Part shown: one piece after another, positions 25,237-34,231 of the stretch | How positions within the stretch are numbered: position 1 is the stretch's first letter | Layout: every line of letters starts with the position of its first letter | NCBI GenBank assembly: GCA_002239045.1 | Contig: MPNN01000003.1 | Coordinates: 186,001 to 250,000, forward strand | Length of the DNA stretch: 64,000 bases | Origin: SAR202 cluster bacterium bin127 | GTDB taxonomy: Bacteria; Chloroflexota; Dehalococcoidia; Lucifugimonadales; Lucifugimonadaceae | Direction of reading: 5' to 3' | Position numbers and translations under genes: made by a program | Notes under the pieces: model-generated | Database searches by the model: none | Told to the model about the DNA's origin: nothing | The model's input: only the letters and a program-made list of their open reading frames with translations

Positions 25237-27231
25237 TTACTGCTTGAGGTACCAGTTTGGATCCTCAAGAGCCTCATAGACGATTCCACCTTCTACGTTT
25301 TTGGGCATAGGCCAACCCAAAAGGTGGCACAGCGTAGGTGCAACATCGACGACTTGAACCTTTCGCTCGAGTTCGACGCCTTCGCGGACCCCGGCCCCGG
25401 CGAGCACAAACGTGGAGTGTTGGCTACCGATGCCGAACACGGACGATGGCAAGTGCTTGCCGTGGACGCCGTCGAATTCGGGCCGCATGGCGTAGATGAC
25501 ATCGCCCGCAGAAGATCCCCAGATATTCAACATCTCAGCATCTTGACGGCTGAGGACGACGGAGAATGGGTGTTCCCCAGTTTCCGGATCGGTGTAGGAC
25601 ATTAGAGTGTCGATGATTTTGCGTTGGACTTTCTCGTAGTCTTCGGGGTCGACGTGTCCTTCGGGGTCGCGGCCTTTAACCGGGATGAAGATGTCGATCG
25701 AATTCATCGGGATGGCGATGCTCTTGTCAAAATCGATCTCGAATTTGTTCTGCATCATCACGTCCCAATCGACGCGGTCGGGAACTTCACCGGGGCCGAA
25801 TGGACCCGTCCGCGCAGCATCTTGGTTCGACGGTTTATCGGTGAAGACGAGTAATCCCGCATCGACAAGTATGTCTTTGACATCAGGCGGATCACTGCGG
25901 TTGGGAGTCGCACCATGATCCGAAACTATGCATACAACTGTGTCTTCGTCTGCGAGTGCCATCAGTCTGCCAATCATCTTGTCGGCAGATTCGTAGGTGT
26001 CCTTTAATCCGTTTAAGCAGCGTTCGACCACATCTAGCGATGCACCGCTGATGGGATCCGCCGAGCCCATGAAGAAATGATCGGAGTAATCCGTGGCATG
26101 GGTTTCCGCCATCAGTATGTCCCAATCGTGATCACGAGTGAGCATTTCGGCGATATCGGCGATGCGGCCGTGATGGAAGTCGCAGAGTTCGATGTAAGTT
26201 TCGTCGTCAACGAAACCGAGTGCGTCGCGCGCGGGGTTTTGGAGGAAATTGCCTACCTTTTCGTCGATCTCATCAGAGACTGTCGGCGGATTGGAGTACC
26301 CGCTTCGAGGCCAGATTTGGGGAAAGAACAATTCAAAGTTGTCGGCGTTCGGAGTGAGAGTGATGAGTTTGCACGAGACGTAGCCTTCCACGTTCTCGCC
26401 GTCAATATCGAACGATTCGAGTTGCCAATCGGACCATTCGCTAACGCCGAGGTCGGCGAAGGGCTCTGCGGCGTTTTTGCTCGTGGCAACTAAAACTCGG
26501 TCGTAGCCGTCACCGCCGGACGCATAAATGAGGACGTTCCAATCCTGCGGCGCCCCGTCGCGACCTCGATGTAGAATCGTCCGGCCGCGTTTAAGCGGTG
26601 TCAGGGTGACGACTGTCTCAAGTGGTTCCGAGGTAGATTTCGGGAGGTTTTCCCATCCCTTGGCGGGTGACAGTTCAACATAATCGTACGGTGCATCAGT
26701 CCCTCCACGGCTAGGATCGGTGGCTTCGGGATCAATCGTCCCACCCACCGGGCGGGGACGCCAGTTGCCGGAGACGAAGAGATGATACCCGGCGATTTGG
26801 TGGTAGTTGGAGACGCCTGGTCCGGATCCCTCAATCTGTATTCCGCGTTCGAGCGTGGCGGGCCAGGTGATCTCTTGTTTAATCATGATCGGAGTCTTGC
26901 CAGCGCGCTCCGCGGTAGTCCAGATCTGCTCAGATTCGGACGTGTGGGCCGCCATCGTCCATTGGGCCGTCTTCATCGATTCGCCTTCGCGATGCGATCC
27001 CCACCACATGATGCCGTGCGTACCTTGCCAACTACCGCTAAAAAGGGAAGTCCATCCGCAAGGCGTCAGCGTCGGATGGGTGCCCAACATAGGACGCGAG
27101 ACGCCGTTTTCCAAGAGTTTCTTCATGTTGGGCGCGCGGCCCCACTCTGCCATACGTCGCCAGAGTTCCATGCTCGCACCGTCGGTGCCGATCAAGATCG
27201 CTTTCTTTGCTGGGCCTGGGCGTAGGTTCAT
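25237..27231 (-). CDS. Alkaline phosphatase superfamily protein (type I phosphodiesterase/nucleotide pyrophosphatase-like)
   Basis: The 664-aa protein starts ILIGTDGASMELWRRM, the first metal-binding Asp strand of the family. The region THPTLTPCGWTSLFSGSWQGTHGI carries the nucleophile Thr. VCIVSDHGATPN and GSQHSTFVLAGAGV supply the later metal ligands Asp, His and His. No signal peptide is seen, so it is probably cytoplasmic. It lies 89 nt upstream of the binding-protein gene on the same strand and may process the imported compound, for example a phosphodiester or sulfate/phosphonate ester. The substrate is unknown. Confidence 0.88.
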   Translation of the reverse strand: MNLRPGPAKKAILIGTDGASMELWRRMAEWGRAPNMKKLLENGVSRPMLGTHPTLTPCGWTSLFSGSWQGTHGIMWWGSHREGESMKTAQWTMAAHTSESEQIWTTAERAGKTPIMIKQEITWPATLERGIQIEGSGPGVSNYHQIAGYHLFVSGNWRPRPVGGTIDPEATDPSRGGTDAPYDYVELSPAKGWENLPKSTSEPLETVVTLTPLKRGRTILHRGRDGAPQDWNVLIYASGGDGYDRVLVATSKNAAEPFADLGVSEWSDWQLESFDIDGENVEGYVSCKLITLTPNADNFELFFPQIWPRSGYSNPPTVSDEIDEKVGNFLQNPARDALGFVDDETYIELCDFHHGRIADIAEMLTRDHDWDILMAETHATDYSDHFFMGSADPISGASLDVVERCLNGLKDTYESADKMIGRLMALADEDTVVCIVSDHGATPNRSDPPDVKDILVDAGLLVFTDKPSNQDAARTGPFGPGEVPDRVDWDVMMQNKFEIDFDKSIAIPMNSIDIFIPVKGRDPEGHVDPEDYEKVQRKIIDTLMSYTDPETGEHPFSVVLSRQDAEMLNIWGSSAGDVIYAMRPEFDGVHGKHLPSSVFGIGSQHSTFVLAGAGVREGVELERKVQVVDVAPTLCHLLGWPMPKNVEGGIVYEALEDPNWYLKQ

Positions 27232-27363
27232 TGCGGGTTATTCAGTGCCGATGCGCGCGAATCCGATGCGGCGCGGATGCATATTAGCACGATTCGGGCA
27301 ATCTCGCGCCTTATGATGACCGCTTCGTATCATCGGGTAGCGCGACCGATACGATACCAAGCG

Positions 27364-28122
27364 CTACCGAAGGAATTGTGCGACTACGGACATCGCGGCG
27401 ATGGCGGCGGTTTCGGTTCGCAGTATTCTGGGACCCAGGCTTGCGAGCATGGCGCCCTTCTTGTTTGCGCGCATTGCTTCGTTTTCTGAAAAACCACCTA
27501 CCGGCCCCAAAACGAGAGCCAGGTTGTTGGGCGGCTGATCGTCGTTCCGCAGCTCGGTAAGAATATCGGACATCATTGGTCCGTTCGCGCCTTCCCAGAG
27601 GAAGATAATTGGGGTGTTTTGAGCCGAAAGGTCGGTAAGTACGGTCGACATGGGTGCGGCTTCAGTGATCTCAGGCAGTCGCACGCGCCCCGAAAGCTCG
27701 GCGGCCTCCGTGACGATGCGGCACCACCTTTCCTTGCGATTGGCGCCAATGGTCGCTTCGGACTTCAGAACGCGTTCCGAGATCATCGGGCGAAATTCAG
27801 ATGCCCCGAGTTCAGTGCATTTGGCTAGAGCAACTTCGTAACGCTGGGGACGATTGAGGGCCATGACCATTGTCACGTGGGTGCGCATCTCGACGTCTGG
27901 TTGGGTCACTGACAACAACTCGGCGGATACTCGCTTTCGATCGACAGCGGGTGTCAGGTTAGCTGTCCATTCACGGCCATCGCCGGAGAATAATCGGAAG
28001 GATTCGCCGATCTTGAGACGCAAAACGTTTCGGATTTGGTGGGAGACATCTTCGGGTAAATCTATCCGCGCGCCGATTTCCGACTTGGGCAGAAGAGAAG
28101 AGCCGACGTAAAAACGGTGCAT
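27364..28122 (-). CDS. rsmE: 16S rRNA (uracil1498-N3)-methyltransferase
   Basis: The 252-aa product begins MHRFYVGSSLL and has the RsmE PUA-like N domain (EDVSHQIRNVLRLKIGE), then the SPOUT knot: LVLGPVGGFSENEA and the C-terminal SLGPRILRTETAAIAAMSVV. It methylates U1498 in the 30S decoding region. The frame is open 17 codons further upstream, but that would overlap prmA by 40 nt. This ATG leaves 11 nt between prmA and rsmE and begins at the family consensus. Confidence 0.95.
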   Translation of the reverse strand: MHRFYVGSSLLPKSEIGARIDLPEDVSHQIRNVLRLKIGESFRLFSGDGREWTANLTPAVDRKRVSAELLSVTQPDVEMRTHVTMVMALNRPQRYEVALAKCTELGASEFRPMISERVLKSEATIGANRKERWCRIVTEAAELSGRVRLPEITEAAPMSTVLTDLSAQNTPIIFLWEGANGPMMSDILTELRNDDQPPNNLALVLGPVGGFSENEAMRANKKGAMLASLGPRILRTETAAIAAMSVVAQFLR

Positions 28123-28133
28123 TCGTAACCGTC

Positions 28134-29090
28134 CTACGAATCGCTGGTTTTGATCATACGCAACAACATCCAATCGCCTTCTTTTCTGGTGTTGGTGATC
28201 GTTACCGATCCAGTGCCTGTGAATGCTTGCTTGACCGCATCGATCTGGTCGTTCATGATGCCTGAAGCCAAGATGATGCCCCCGGGTTTGGCATTGTCGA
28301 TCATAGGTTCGGCGAGGTCGATCAACACCCGTGACGTAATGTTGGCAAATACGTAGTCAAACTTGAAGTTCGGAAGGTCGGGGTCGGGCACCGAGCCTTG
28401 AATGACATGGGAGTGTTCGGAGACGCCAGACATGACGAGATTGTCGCGTACGGCGCGAACCGCGGTCTCGTCGATGTCGACGCACCAAGCTCCGGAGGCA
28501 CCCATCTTCAGCGCCACGATGGACAAGATACCCGACCCGCATCCAATGTCGAGGATCCGACTTCCAGACAGGTCACCCTCGTCGGCTTCAGTGATGATCT
28601 GATTTAAGCAGAGCCGAGTCGTCGGATGGTTGCCAGTGCCGAATGCCAGTCCGGGCGATAGGTAGACCTGTACATCGTCGGTTGGAGGTGCCTCTGGTGT
28701 CTCGTCATCTATAGAGGACGGGGAAATGACGATCCGATCACCGACACGGATCGTAGGGAATGTTTGATTGGACCATTCGTCTGCAGTTACGATGCGCTCT
28801 TTATGCGGTGCTACATCGGCGAGTTCGGACATGAGTCGCAGACCAATCTCGATCATGCCCTTTCGGTTCGCGACTGTGTCGTCGACTTTTAGATAGCAAA
28901 ATACCGTGACGATGTCGTTCGGGGCGTAATCTGGTCCGACTTCGTCGGCATCCCAATCACCGGATTGGGAGATGAACACTCTCTCGTCGCCGTAACGCGA
29001 GAAGAGATGGGTCACCGGTTCCGCGAATTCCGAAAGTAGTTCGACACTGATTTCGAGCCAGCGATCGTTTGGGGCGTCCTGCCAGCTCAT
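28134..29090 (-). CDS. prmA: Ribosomal protein L11 methyltransferase
   Basis: The 318-aa protein has the PrmA arrangement: an N-terminal substrate-recognition region beginning WLEISVELLSEFAEPVTHLFSRYG, then the catalytic domain with SPGLAFGTGNHPTTRLCL, the SAM loop ILDIGCGSGILSIVALKMGA and FDYVFANITSRVLIDLA. It trimethylates L11. It follows dnaJ by 44 nt and precedes rsmE, forming a dnaJ-prmA-rsmE string that is common in bacteria. Confidence 0.96.
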   Translation of the reverse strand: MSWQDAPNDRWLEISVELLSEFAEPVTHLFSRYGDERVFISQSGDWDADEVGPDYAPNDIVTVFCYLKVDDTVANRKGMIEIGLRLMSELADVAPHKERIVTADEWSNQTFPTIRVGDRIVISPSSIDDETPEAPPTDDVQVYLSPGLAFGTGNHPTTRLCLNQIITEADEGDLSGSRILDIGCGSGILSIVALKMGASGAWCVDIDETAVRAVRDNLVMSGVSEHSHVIQGSVPDPDLPNFKFDYVFANITSRVLIDLAEPMIDNAKPGGIILASGIMNDQIDAVKQAFTGTGSVTITNTRKEGDWMLLRMIKTSDS

Positions 29091-29134
29091 TTAACGGGGA
29101 GGGTGAGGTTTTTGAGCGTCTTTGTCTACGCTCG

Positions 29135-30313
29135 TTACTGTCCGGAAAATGCGCCCTTGAGCCAGCTCCAAATGCCGTTTTCGCTGCCGTTTTGTGCGGA
29201 CCGTGCTCCGTAGGTCACATCGTTTTCGACGATAACAGGATCGAGTGCTCGGCCGTCGGTTGCGCGCATGGTGTCGCCGAGTTGCCGGACGAGGTCCTTC
29301 TGTTCGGTGGTCAGCGAGCGCGGCGTAACTACAGCGAATTGGATGATTTGGTCGCCGCGTGGGCCATCGTTGCGCAGCCGGGGCACACCCAATCCCGTGA
29401 GCACACTCTGGTTGCCCGTTTGGACGCCGGGTTCGATCGTGACCGTTTTGTCGCCTTCCAATGTCGGCACGGTGATCTCTCCGCCGAGCATCGCTGTTAC
29501 AACATTCAATTCAGCACGGATGAGGACATCGTTGCCGCTGCGGGTGAAGACTCGATCTGGTTCGATTTGGACTCGGACGTAAAGGTCGCCGGCCTGACCG
29601 CCAAGTTCGCCTACATCGCCATGACCCCGCATCACGATACGGTTGCCGTCGTCAACCCCAGCAGGGATGTCGATCGAGATCTTGCGTCGGTTATTGGCGA
29701 CGCCGGTCGCGTTGCATTGATTGCAGGCGCGGTCAACTCGGGTTCCAATTCCTCGGCAAGTGGAACATTCGCCGATCTGCTCGAAATTTCCGAACAATGT
29801 TCGTTGCGCGCGGCGTACCTTGCCGCTGCCGTTGCATGTTTGGCACGTGGTCTTTTGGCTGCCGGGCTCACCGCGTGACCCGTTGCATCGGGAACAGATT
29901 TCCCGCCTCATGACGTCGGTTTCTCGGCTTGAACCGAATATCGCCTCACGGAAGGAAATGCTCAATGCAAGCTCGACGTCTCGCCCGCGGCGTACGCGTG
30001 TGCCTGAGGCACCGCCGAAGAACGATTCAAATATGTCTCCGAAACCGCCAAAGTCGCTAAATCCTTCGAAGCCATTGCCTGCGTTGCCGTTAACGCCTTG
30101 GTGGCCGAAACGATCGTATCTGGCGCGACTCTCGGAATCGCTGAGGACTTGGTACGCTTCGTTGATCTCCTTGAAACGTTCGGTTGCGCCCGCTTCTCGG
30201 TTTCGGTCCGGGTGGTACTGCAAAGCCAACCGCCGAAATGCTTTCTTAATGTCTTCCTCGTTTGCGGTGCGAGGAATTTCAAGCACTTCGTAGTAGTCGC
30301 GCTTTTCGCTCAT
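29135..30313 (-). CDS. dnaJ: Chaperone DnaJ
   Basis: The 392-aa protein has a J domain (residues 4-70) with YHPDRN, a Gly/Phe-rich linker, the zinc region with four CxxCxGxG-type repeats (CSRCNGSRG, CQTCNGSG, CSTCRGIG, CNQCNATG), and two C-terminal substrate domains (LNVVTAMLGGEITVPTLEG). It stimulates DnaK ATPase and delivers clients. It is 62 nt downstream of hrcA; dnaK and grpE are not present here. Large open frames on the opposite strand are shadows. Confidence 0.97.
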   Translation of the reverse strand: MSEKRDYYEVLEIPRTANEEDIKKAFRRLALQYHPDRNREAGATERFKEINEAYQVLSDSESRARYDRFGHQGVNGNAGNGFEGFSDFGGFGDIFESFFGGASGTRVRRGRDVELALSISFREAIFGSSRETDVMRREICSRCNGSRGEPGSQKTTCQTCNGSGKVRRAQRTLFGNFEQIGECSTCRGIGTRVDRACNQCNATGVANNRRKISIDIPAGVDDGNRIVMRGHGDVGELGGQAGDLYVRVQIEPDRVFTRSGNDVLIRAELNVVTAMLGGEITVPTLEGDKTVTIEPGVQTGNQSVLTGLGVPRLRNDGPRGDQIIQFAVVTPRSLTTEQKDLVRQLGDTMRATDGRALDPVIVENDVTYGARSAQNGSENGIWSWLKGAFSGQ

Positions 30314-30375
30314 GGGTTACGGCCGTTCTTTCGATGTCGTGAGTGAGATGTGATGTGGTGTTGGATTCGACTGGC

Positions 30376-31398
30376 TCAACCACGGTTTACCATCGCGTCC
30401 AACGTTTCGGCGGCAAACGTAACGGTGGGTATCGCCGTACCGTACGCTGTTCGCATAGGCGAAATCAATCCGACAACGCCGCGGGCGTCGACTTCACCGC
30501 CGTAGCCGCACATGATTACGCTGTAGTCACAAAGTTCGGGCCGAACGTTGTCGGTTCCGATCGAAACGACTGGTTGGTTGCGGTAGGTGACGCCGGAAAT
30601 CAAGTCTGCGAAGGCGTCGTCGTTTTCGAGCGCAGAAATCGCCAGAGCACCTTTTGCCGGTTGCGCGGCCAATTCGGGATCTGACATGAAATGCCCGAAA
30701 CCACTCATGTATCGCTCGCCAGGAACAGAATCGGCGTGCATCAACGCGTCGACCGTAGCGTGCCATACTTGCCGTTCAAAATCGTCCTCGATATCTTCGC
30801 GATCTTTGTTCGCAGCGAGTTCGTGGACACCCTTTCCGGTGACTTCCGCGGTGACCTTGTTACGGGCCCGCTCCAATTGAGAGTCGTTGACACTTCGGTC
30901 CAATTCGATCACTCGGCGGTATACGCGCGCTTCTTGGAGCACGAGTACCAGCATGACCAACATGTCCTGTAGTCGTAACAGTTCAATCTGTTTGACGTCA
31001 GGCATTTTTGCGCGTGGTGCAGTGATGAACGCAAGCGCGCCGATTAGGTCGGCGATCACCGAAGCGGCGATTCGCACCCATGCATCGACATCATCTGGTG
31101 TGATATCGACCTGCCGCTGCAGCATGGTAACTAAGCCCTCAGGTGGAGACGATGTCAGATCCAATCCACCTACGAAATGCCGATATCCCTTCTCGGCCGG
31201 TATCGCACCAGACGATGAATGGGGCCGTAGCAAGTAACCTTCATCGACAAGAACACCGACCTCGTTTCGGATCGTGGCTGGGCTGACATTGAAACCGGCG
31301 GAACTTGCAACCGCGTTCGATGAAACCGGCACCGCGGTCGATATGTAGTCGTCCACGATGAAGGTCAGTATGGTGCTTCTTCGCTCAGGCAGAGGCAT
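30376..31398 (-). CDS. hrcA: Heat-inducible transcription repressor HrcA
   Basis: The product is 340 aa from the ATG at 31398, which begins MPLPERRSTILTFIVDDYI in line with the family. The N-terminal winged helix (PVSSNAVASSAGFNVSPATIRNEVGVLVDEGYLLRPHSSSGAIPAEKGYRHFV) is clear, and the C-terminal GAF-like part ends GVVGLISPMRTAYGTAIPTV. HrcA binds CIRCE operators (an inverted repeat with 9-nt spacer) and represses chaperone genes. No CIRCE was seen by eye near hrcA or dnaJ. No convincing ribosome-binding site precedes this ATG; an in-frame upstream start (31443 or 31467) is possible. Confidence 0.92.
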   Translation of the reverse strand: MPLPERRSTILTFIVDDYISTAVPVSSNAVASSAGFNVSPATIRNEVGVLVDEGYLLRPHSSSGAIPAEKGYRHFVGGLDLTSSPPEGLVTMLQRQVDITPDDVDAWVRIAASVIADLIGALAFITAPRAKMPDVKQIELLRLQDMLVMLVLVLQEARVYRRVIELDRSVNDSQLERARNKVTAEVTGKGVHELAANKDREDIEDDFERQVWHATVDALMHADSVPGERYMSGFGHFMSDPELAAQPAKGALAISALENDDAFADLISGVTYRNQPVVSIGTDNVRPELCDYSVIMCGYGGEVDARGVVGLISPMRTAYGTAIPTVTFAAETLDAMVNRG

Positions 31399-31535
31399 GT
31401 TTCGAGTGAAAGGGTTGACGGTTACGGATAACCATCCCGACATGAGACATAGTACGCCACCCGTCAATGGATCGGAGCGCCTACCTACTTAAAGAATCTA
31501 TCACGAGACGATCATCAGGCCGATTCTGACAGACA

Positions 31536-32033
31536 TCAGAGGTTGAACGCCGTTGAAAAGGTTACACCAAGGATTTTGGGGTGGATATGGCGGATTTCGA
31601 CGCCGAGATTCACAAGAGCCGGAGCCAGAAGCAATGTTCGGTGGCAATGACTTGGATCGCCTTCGGAACACACGACAGCTGAACGTTTCCCCGCGGCCAA
31701 ACGGGAAACTTCCACGATGGCAGCCAAGAAATCCGGGGCAGACGACCTGGTCTGGTACCAATCATCAGCCGATCGGTCATGTTTCCCGGTTGAACGTCCG
31801 GAGCCTCGTGGCATTCCGCCTAACGAATCTCCTTTCCACACGTAGTCGATGTCGATTCGATTAAGGTTTTCTTCAAATTGATTCCGATTTGACCACGGTG
31901 CGAAACGCGAATGGGGTAAGGATCTCACGTCGATGATTAGTTCGATTTCGTGTGGCCTTAGCAGTTCAGCGAAGCGGTCCCATGTGTGGTTGCTGTGGCC
32001 AATTGAGTAGATTGTGACGTTCAGAGTGTCCAT
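31536..32033 (-). CDS. DUF488 domain-containing protein
   Basis: From the ATG at 32033 the product is 165 aa and begins MDTLNVTIYSIGHSNHTWDRFAELL. The family pattern follows: IELIIDVRSLPHSRFAPWSN, a central YVWKGDSLGG, and the C-terminal VVCSEGDPSHCHRTLLAPAL region whose CxE...CHR motif is the DUF488 hallmark. Its biochemical role is unknown; a nucleic-acid or stress function has been suggested. It is divergent from the MBL-like gene, with 86 nt between starts. A longer start at 32090 is less likely. Confidence 0.88.
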   Translation of the reverse strand: MDTLNVTIYSIGHSNHTWDRFAELLRPHEIELIIDVRSLPHSRFAPWSNRNQFEENLNRIDIDYVWKGDSLGGMPRGSGRSTGKHDRSADDWYQTRSSAPDFLAAIVEVSRLAAGKRSAVVCSEGDPSHCHRTLLLAPALVNLGVEIRHIHPKILGVTFSTAFNL

Positions 32034-32119
32034 ATTGAGAAATCGGCAGTGCTCCATATAAAAGTACACTCGATATCGGAACCAGATCACATACCCACAA
32101 CCGGAGTTGGATACAAAAG

Positions 32120-32764
32120 ATGGAGATATCGCTTAACGGACAGAAAGCATTCCTAGTCAAGACTGCCTCCGGGACGGTCATTTGTGATCCGGCGAATGAG
32201 GAGGAGGCGACGTTCGTTCCCTCTTCCGCGGCGGATGACACGGTGGTGACCGCGGTGTTGAGGAGTCGGCCTGCCAATTCAAGTTTTCGTAAGTCGGGGC
32301 GAATTGGAGGGTCGGATGTGATTTCGCATCCGGGAGAATATGAGATCGGGGATTTGGGCTTGCGGGGTATCGCTATACCGGTGGCGGGAGAGGGGAAGAG
32401 GACTGTAACTTCGTTCCGGATCGATGCGGAGGGGTTGACTACCTATATGCTCGGGCGGCCTCAGGCTTCGCCCGATTCTCGGACTGTTCAGATCATCGGC
32501 CGTGTTGATGTCTTGCTATTGGACGCGGCTCGGCTCGAGATGGATGTCAAAGAGCTTTCGTCGCTGATTGGAGCATTGGACCCTTCATTAGTCTTGGCGA
32601 ATGGGCTGAACGCCGACAGCAACGAACCTAGCCCGATGTTGAAGTCGCTGCGCGGCGAGATGGGTGGCGATCAGACGAGTCAGGAACCACAGACGCGCGT
32701 CAGCGTAACCAGGAGCAACTTGCCCGATGACCGGCAATTGGTCGTATTGCGCCCACGCGCATAG
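32120..32764 (+). CDS. Degenerate MBL-fold (UlaG-like) protein
   Basis: The 214-aa product shows the beta-sandwich rhythm of UlaG-type metallo-beta-lactamase-fold proteins: SLNGQKAFLVKTASGTVICDPA at the N terminus, the family-like SHPGEYEIGDLGLRGIAIP block, and DVLLLDAARLEMDVKELSSLIGALDPSLVLANGL. The HxHxDH zinc motif is missing, so a hydrolase role is doubtful. It may be structural or regulatory. It is the only plus-strand gene between 21.2 and 57.4 kb. Confidence 0.7.
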   Translation: MEISLNGQKAFLVKTASGTVICDPANEEEATFVPSSAADDTVVTAVLRSRPANSSFRKSGRIGGSDVISHPGEYEIGDLGLRGIAIPVAGEGKRTVTSFRIDAEGLTTYMLGRPQASPDSRTVQIIGRVDVLLLDAARLEMDVKELSSLIGALDPSLVLANGLNADSNEPSPMLKSLRGEMGGDQTSQEPQTRVSVTRSNLPDDRQLVVLRPRA

Positions 32765-32780
32765 TCACCATTTACTCAAA

Positions 32781-32814
32781 AAAAACAGCGACCGCCGGAT
32801 TAAATCCGGCGGTC
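32781..32814 (-). terminator. Rho-independent terminator for the minus-strand surface-protein gene
   Basis: An 11-bp perfect stem, GACCGCCGGAT (32790-32800) with ATCCGGCGGTC (32804-32814), has a 3-nt loop. On the minus strand it is followed by GCTG and then a run of eight T. It lies about 40 nt after the stop of the gene ending at 32853. On the plus strand the same stem lacks a T-tract but may also slow transcription from the MBL-like gene. Confidence 0.85.
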
Positions 32815-32852
32815 ACCATTTGTTATGCCTCAATTGGCTTTCGCGGTCCGAA

Positions 32853-34220
32853 CTAAACCTGTTCTTCGTTAGACCTTCGGCTGTACTGGTATCCGAAGTA
32901 TCCTGCTACGCCGAGGATGACGAGCACAAGGATGATCGCGAGAGGCAGGGTAGCGTTGAAACCGCCAGTCTCTTCAGGTTCGGGTGTTGCCGTTGGCGGT
33001 ACCGCAGTCGAGGTTGGCGGTACCGAGGTTGCCGTTGGCGGTACCGCAGTCGAGGTTGGTGGCACCGAAGTCGCAGTCGGAGGTACTGAGGTAGCCGTCG
33101 GTTCGGGCGTCGCGGTCGGCTCAGGCGTCGCAGTCGGCGGGACGGGCGTCGCGGTCGGCTCGGGCGTCGCAGCCGGCGGGTCCGGCGTCGCGGTCGGCTC
33201 AGGCGTCGCAGTCGGCGGGACCGGCGTCGCGGTCGGCTCAGGCGTCGCAGTCGGCGGGACCGGCGTCGCGGTCGGCTCAGGCGTCGCAGTCGGTGGGACC
33301 GGCGTCGCAGTCGGCTCAGGAGTGGGCGAAATCGAAGGGAAGAATAGGCGCAATTCAGCGGGTTGCCCCGAATTGAATATGCTCGGCGTTTCAGCCTCAA
33401 GCGCCTTGTTCGAGTCCTCAGGGTAACCCTTGTCAATCAGATAAAACTTGATCGGCATACCGTTCAAGCTCTCGTCAGTGGTGTCGACGGCCAAATTGTA
33501 TGTGCCATCGAAAACGGTGACGTTGTTCGTCCGTAAGGAAGATCCGACTACCGCGAAGATTTGGTAGCCGTCAGGTACGAGACCCTCAGATGTGAACGCT
33601 TGGCCGGTGAAAAGTGTCACCGTCGAGTCGCCAGCGCCAGGTTCCGGTTGAGCGACCGGAGGTGGTGCCCCACCAGTCGGCAAGGTCGGGAAATCGATGA
33701 TGATGTCACGGAAGTCTGGGAATCCGAATTCACAGGTGAGGCAGAAGGAGCCATCGTCGTTGATCAACGCATAGTAAGAACTGGTTGTGGCTTCAACAGT
33801 TCCATTGAGCACGAACTTGATCTCGCTTCCGATCAGTTCGCTCGGCGGGTTCACGGTGAGGTCCTCGAAACCGTTTGCATCGGCAGTCCCTTGGCCGACG
33901 ACGACTGGTTCAGAAACCCAGTCGCCGATCTTAGCAGTGAGTTCCATGCCCTCCACATCGAGTGGGGAGTTCTGAACCGTCACCCAGCCGTTAAAGATGA
34001 CGGCTGCGAGGTTCGGTGGCAACTGTGTCTGAGCCTGGGCATCGTGACGGGTGTCCACGAATACCGTAGCCACGCCGATTAGCGTAGCGGTGACGATCGC
34101 AACCGATAACACCCATTTGTGCACGTTAATGGCACCATGACGTCTTTGAACGCCTATTTTCTCAGGGGCGTTCGCTGCGTTTTCGGTACGGATCGCGTTT
34201 CGCTCGGTGTCATCGTGCAT
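32853..34220 (-). CDS. Membrane-anchored surface protein with Thr/Pro stalk (paralogue A)
   Basis: The 455-aa product has an N-terminal membrane segment (residues about 36-56). Two beta-rich domains of about 100-110 residues follow (roughly 70-185 and 200-295), then a TPEPTATPVPPTA-type stalk (about 296-411), a C-terminal membrane helix (LPLAIILVLVILGVAGYFGY) and a basic cytoplasmic tail. Domain 1 has a CxxC (FCLTCEFGFP). The adjacent gene encodes a paralogue with the same plan. It resembles an envelope-anchored adhesin or sheath protein, but no named family is recognised. The DNA encoding the stalk is a tandem repeat. Confidence 0.8.
   Translation of the reverse strand: MHDDTERNAIRTENAANAPEKIGVQRRHGAINVHKWVLSVAIVTATLIGVATVFVDTRHDAQAQTQLPPNLAAVIFNGWVTVQNSPLDVEGMELTAKIGDWVSEPVVVGQGTADANGFEDLTVNPPSELIGSEIKFVLNGTVEATTSSYYALINDDGSFCLTCEFGFPDFRDIIIDFPTLPTGGAPPPVAQPEPGAGDSTVTLFTGQAFTSEGLVPDGYQIFAVVGSSLRTNNVTVFDGTYNLAVDTTDESLNGMPIKFYLIDKGYPEDSNKALEAETPSIFNSGQPAELRLFFPSISPTPEPTATPVPPTATPEPTATPVPPTATPEPTATPVPPTATPEPTATPDPPAATPEPTATPVPPTATPEPTATPEPTATSVPPTATSVPPTSTAVPPTATSVPPTSTAVPPTATPEPEETGGFNATLPLAIILVLVILGVAGYFGYQYSRRSNEEQV
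33106..33321. repeat. 39-nt tandem repeats encoding the Thr/Pro stalk
   Basis: About five and a half copies of a 39-nt unit (starts at 33106, 33145, 33184, 33223 and 33262, with a partial copy at 33301) encode TPEPTATPVPPTA on the minus strand. Copies differ by a few synonymous and Pro/Ala changes. A second, 42-nt periodicity (PPTATSVPPTSTAV) lies just 5' on the plus strand, about 32995-33080. Repeats of this kind expand and contract by slippage or recombination, so stalk length may vary between strains. Confidence 0.9.
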
Positions 34221-34231
34221 CTGGGTTCACC

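Noticed and set aside
29069..29878. 269-aa open frame opposite dnaJ
   Set aside because: Antisense shadow of dnaJ; the dnaJ frame carries all conserved domains.
31399..31500. CIRCE operator upstream of hrcA
   Set aside because: No sequence close to TTAGCACTC-N9-GAGTGCTAA was found by eye.
33106..33321. Regular direct repeats suggest a CRISPR array
   Set aside because: The repeats are contiguous, in frame, and encode TPEPTATPVPPTA; there are no spacers and no cas genes.
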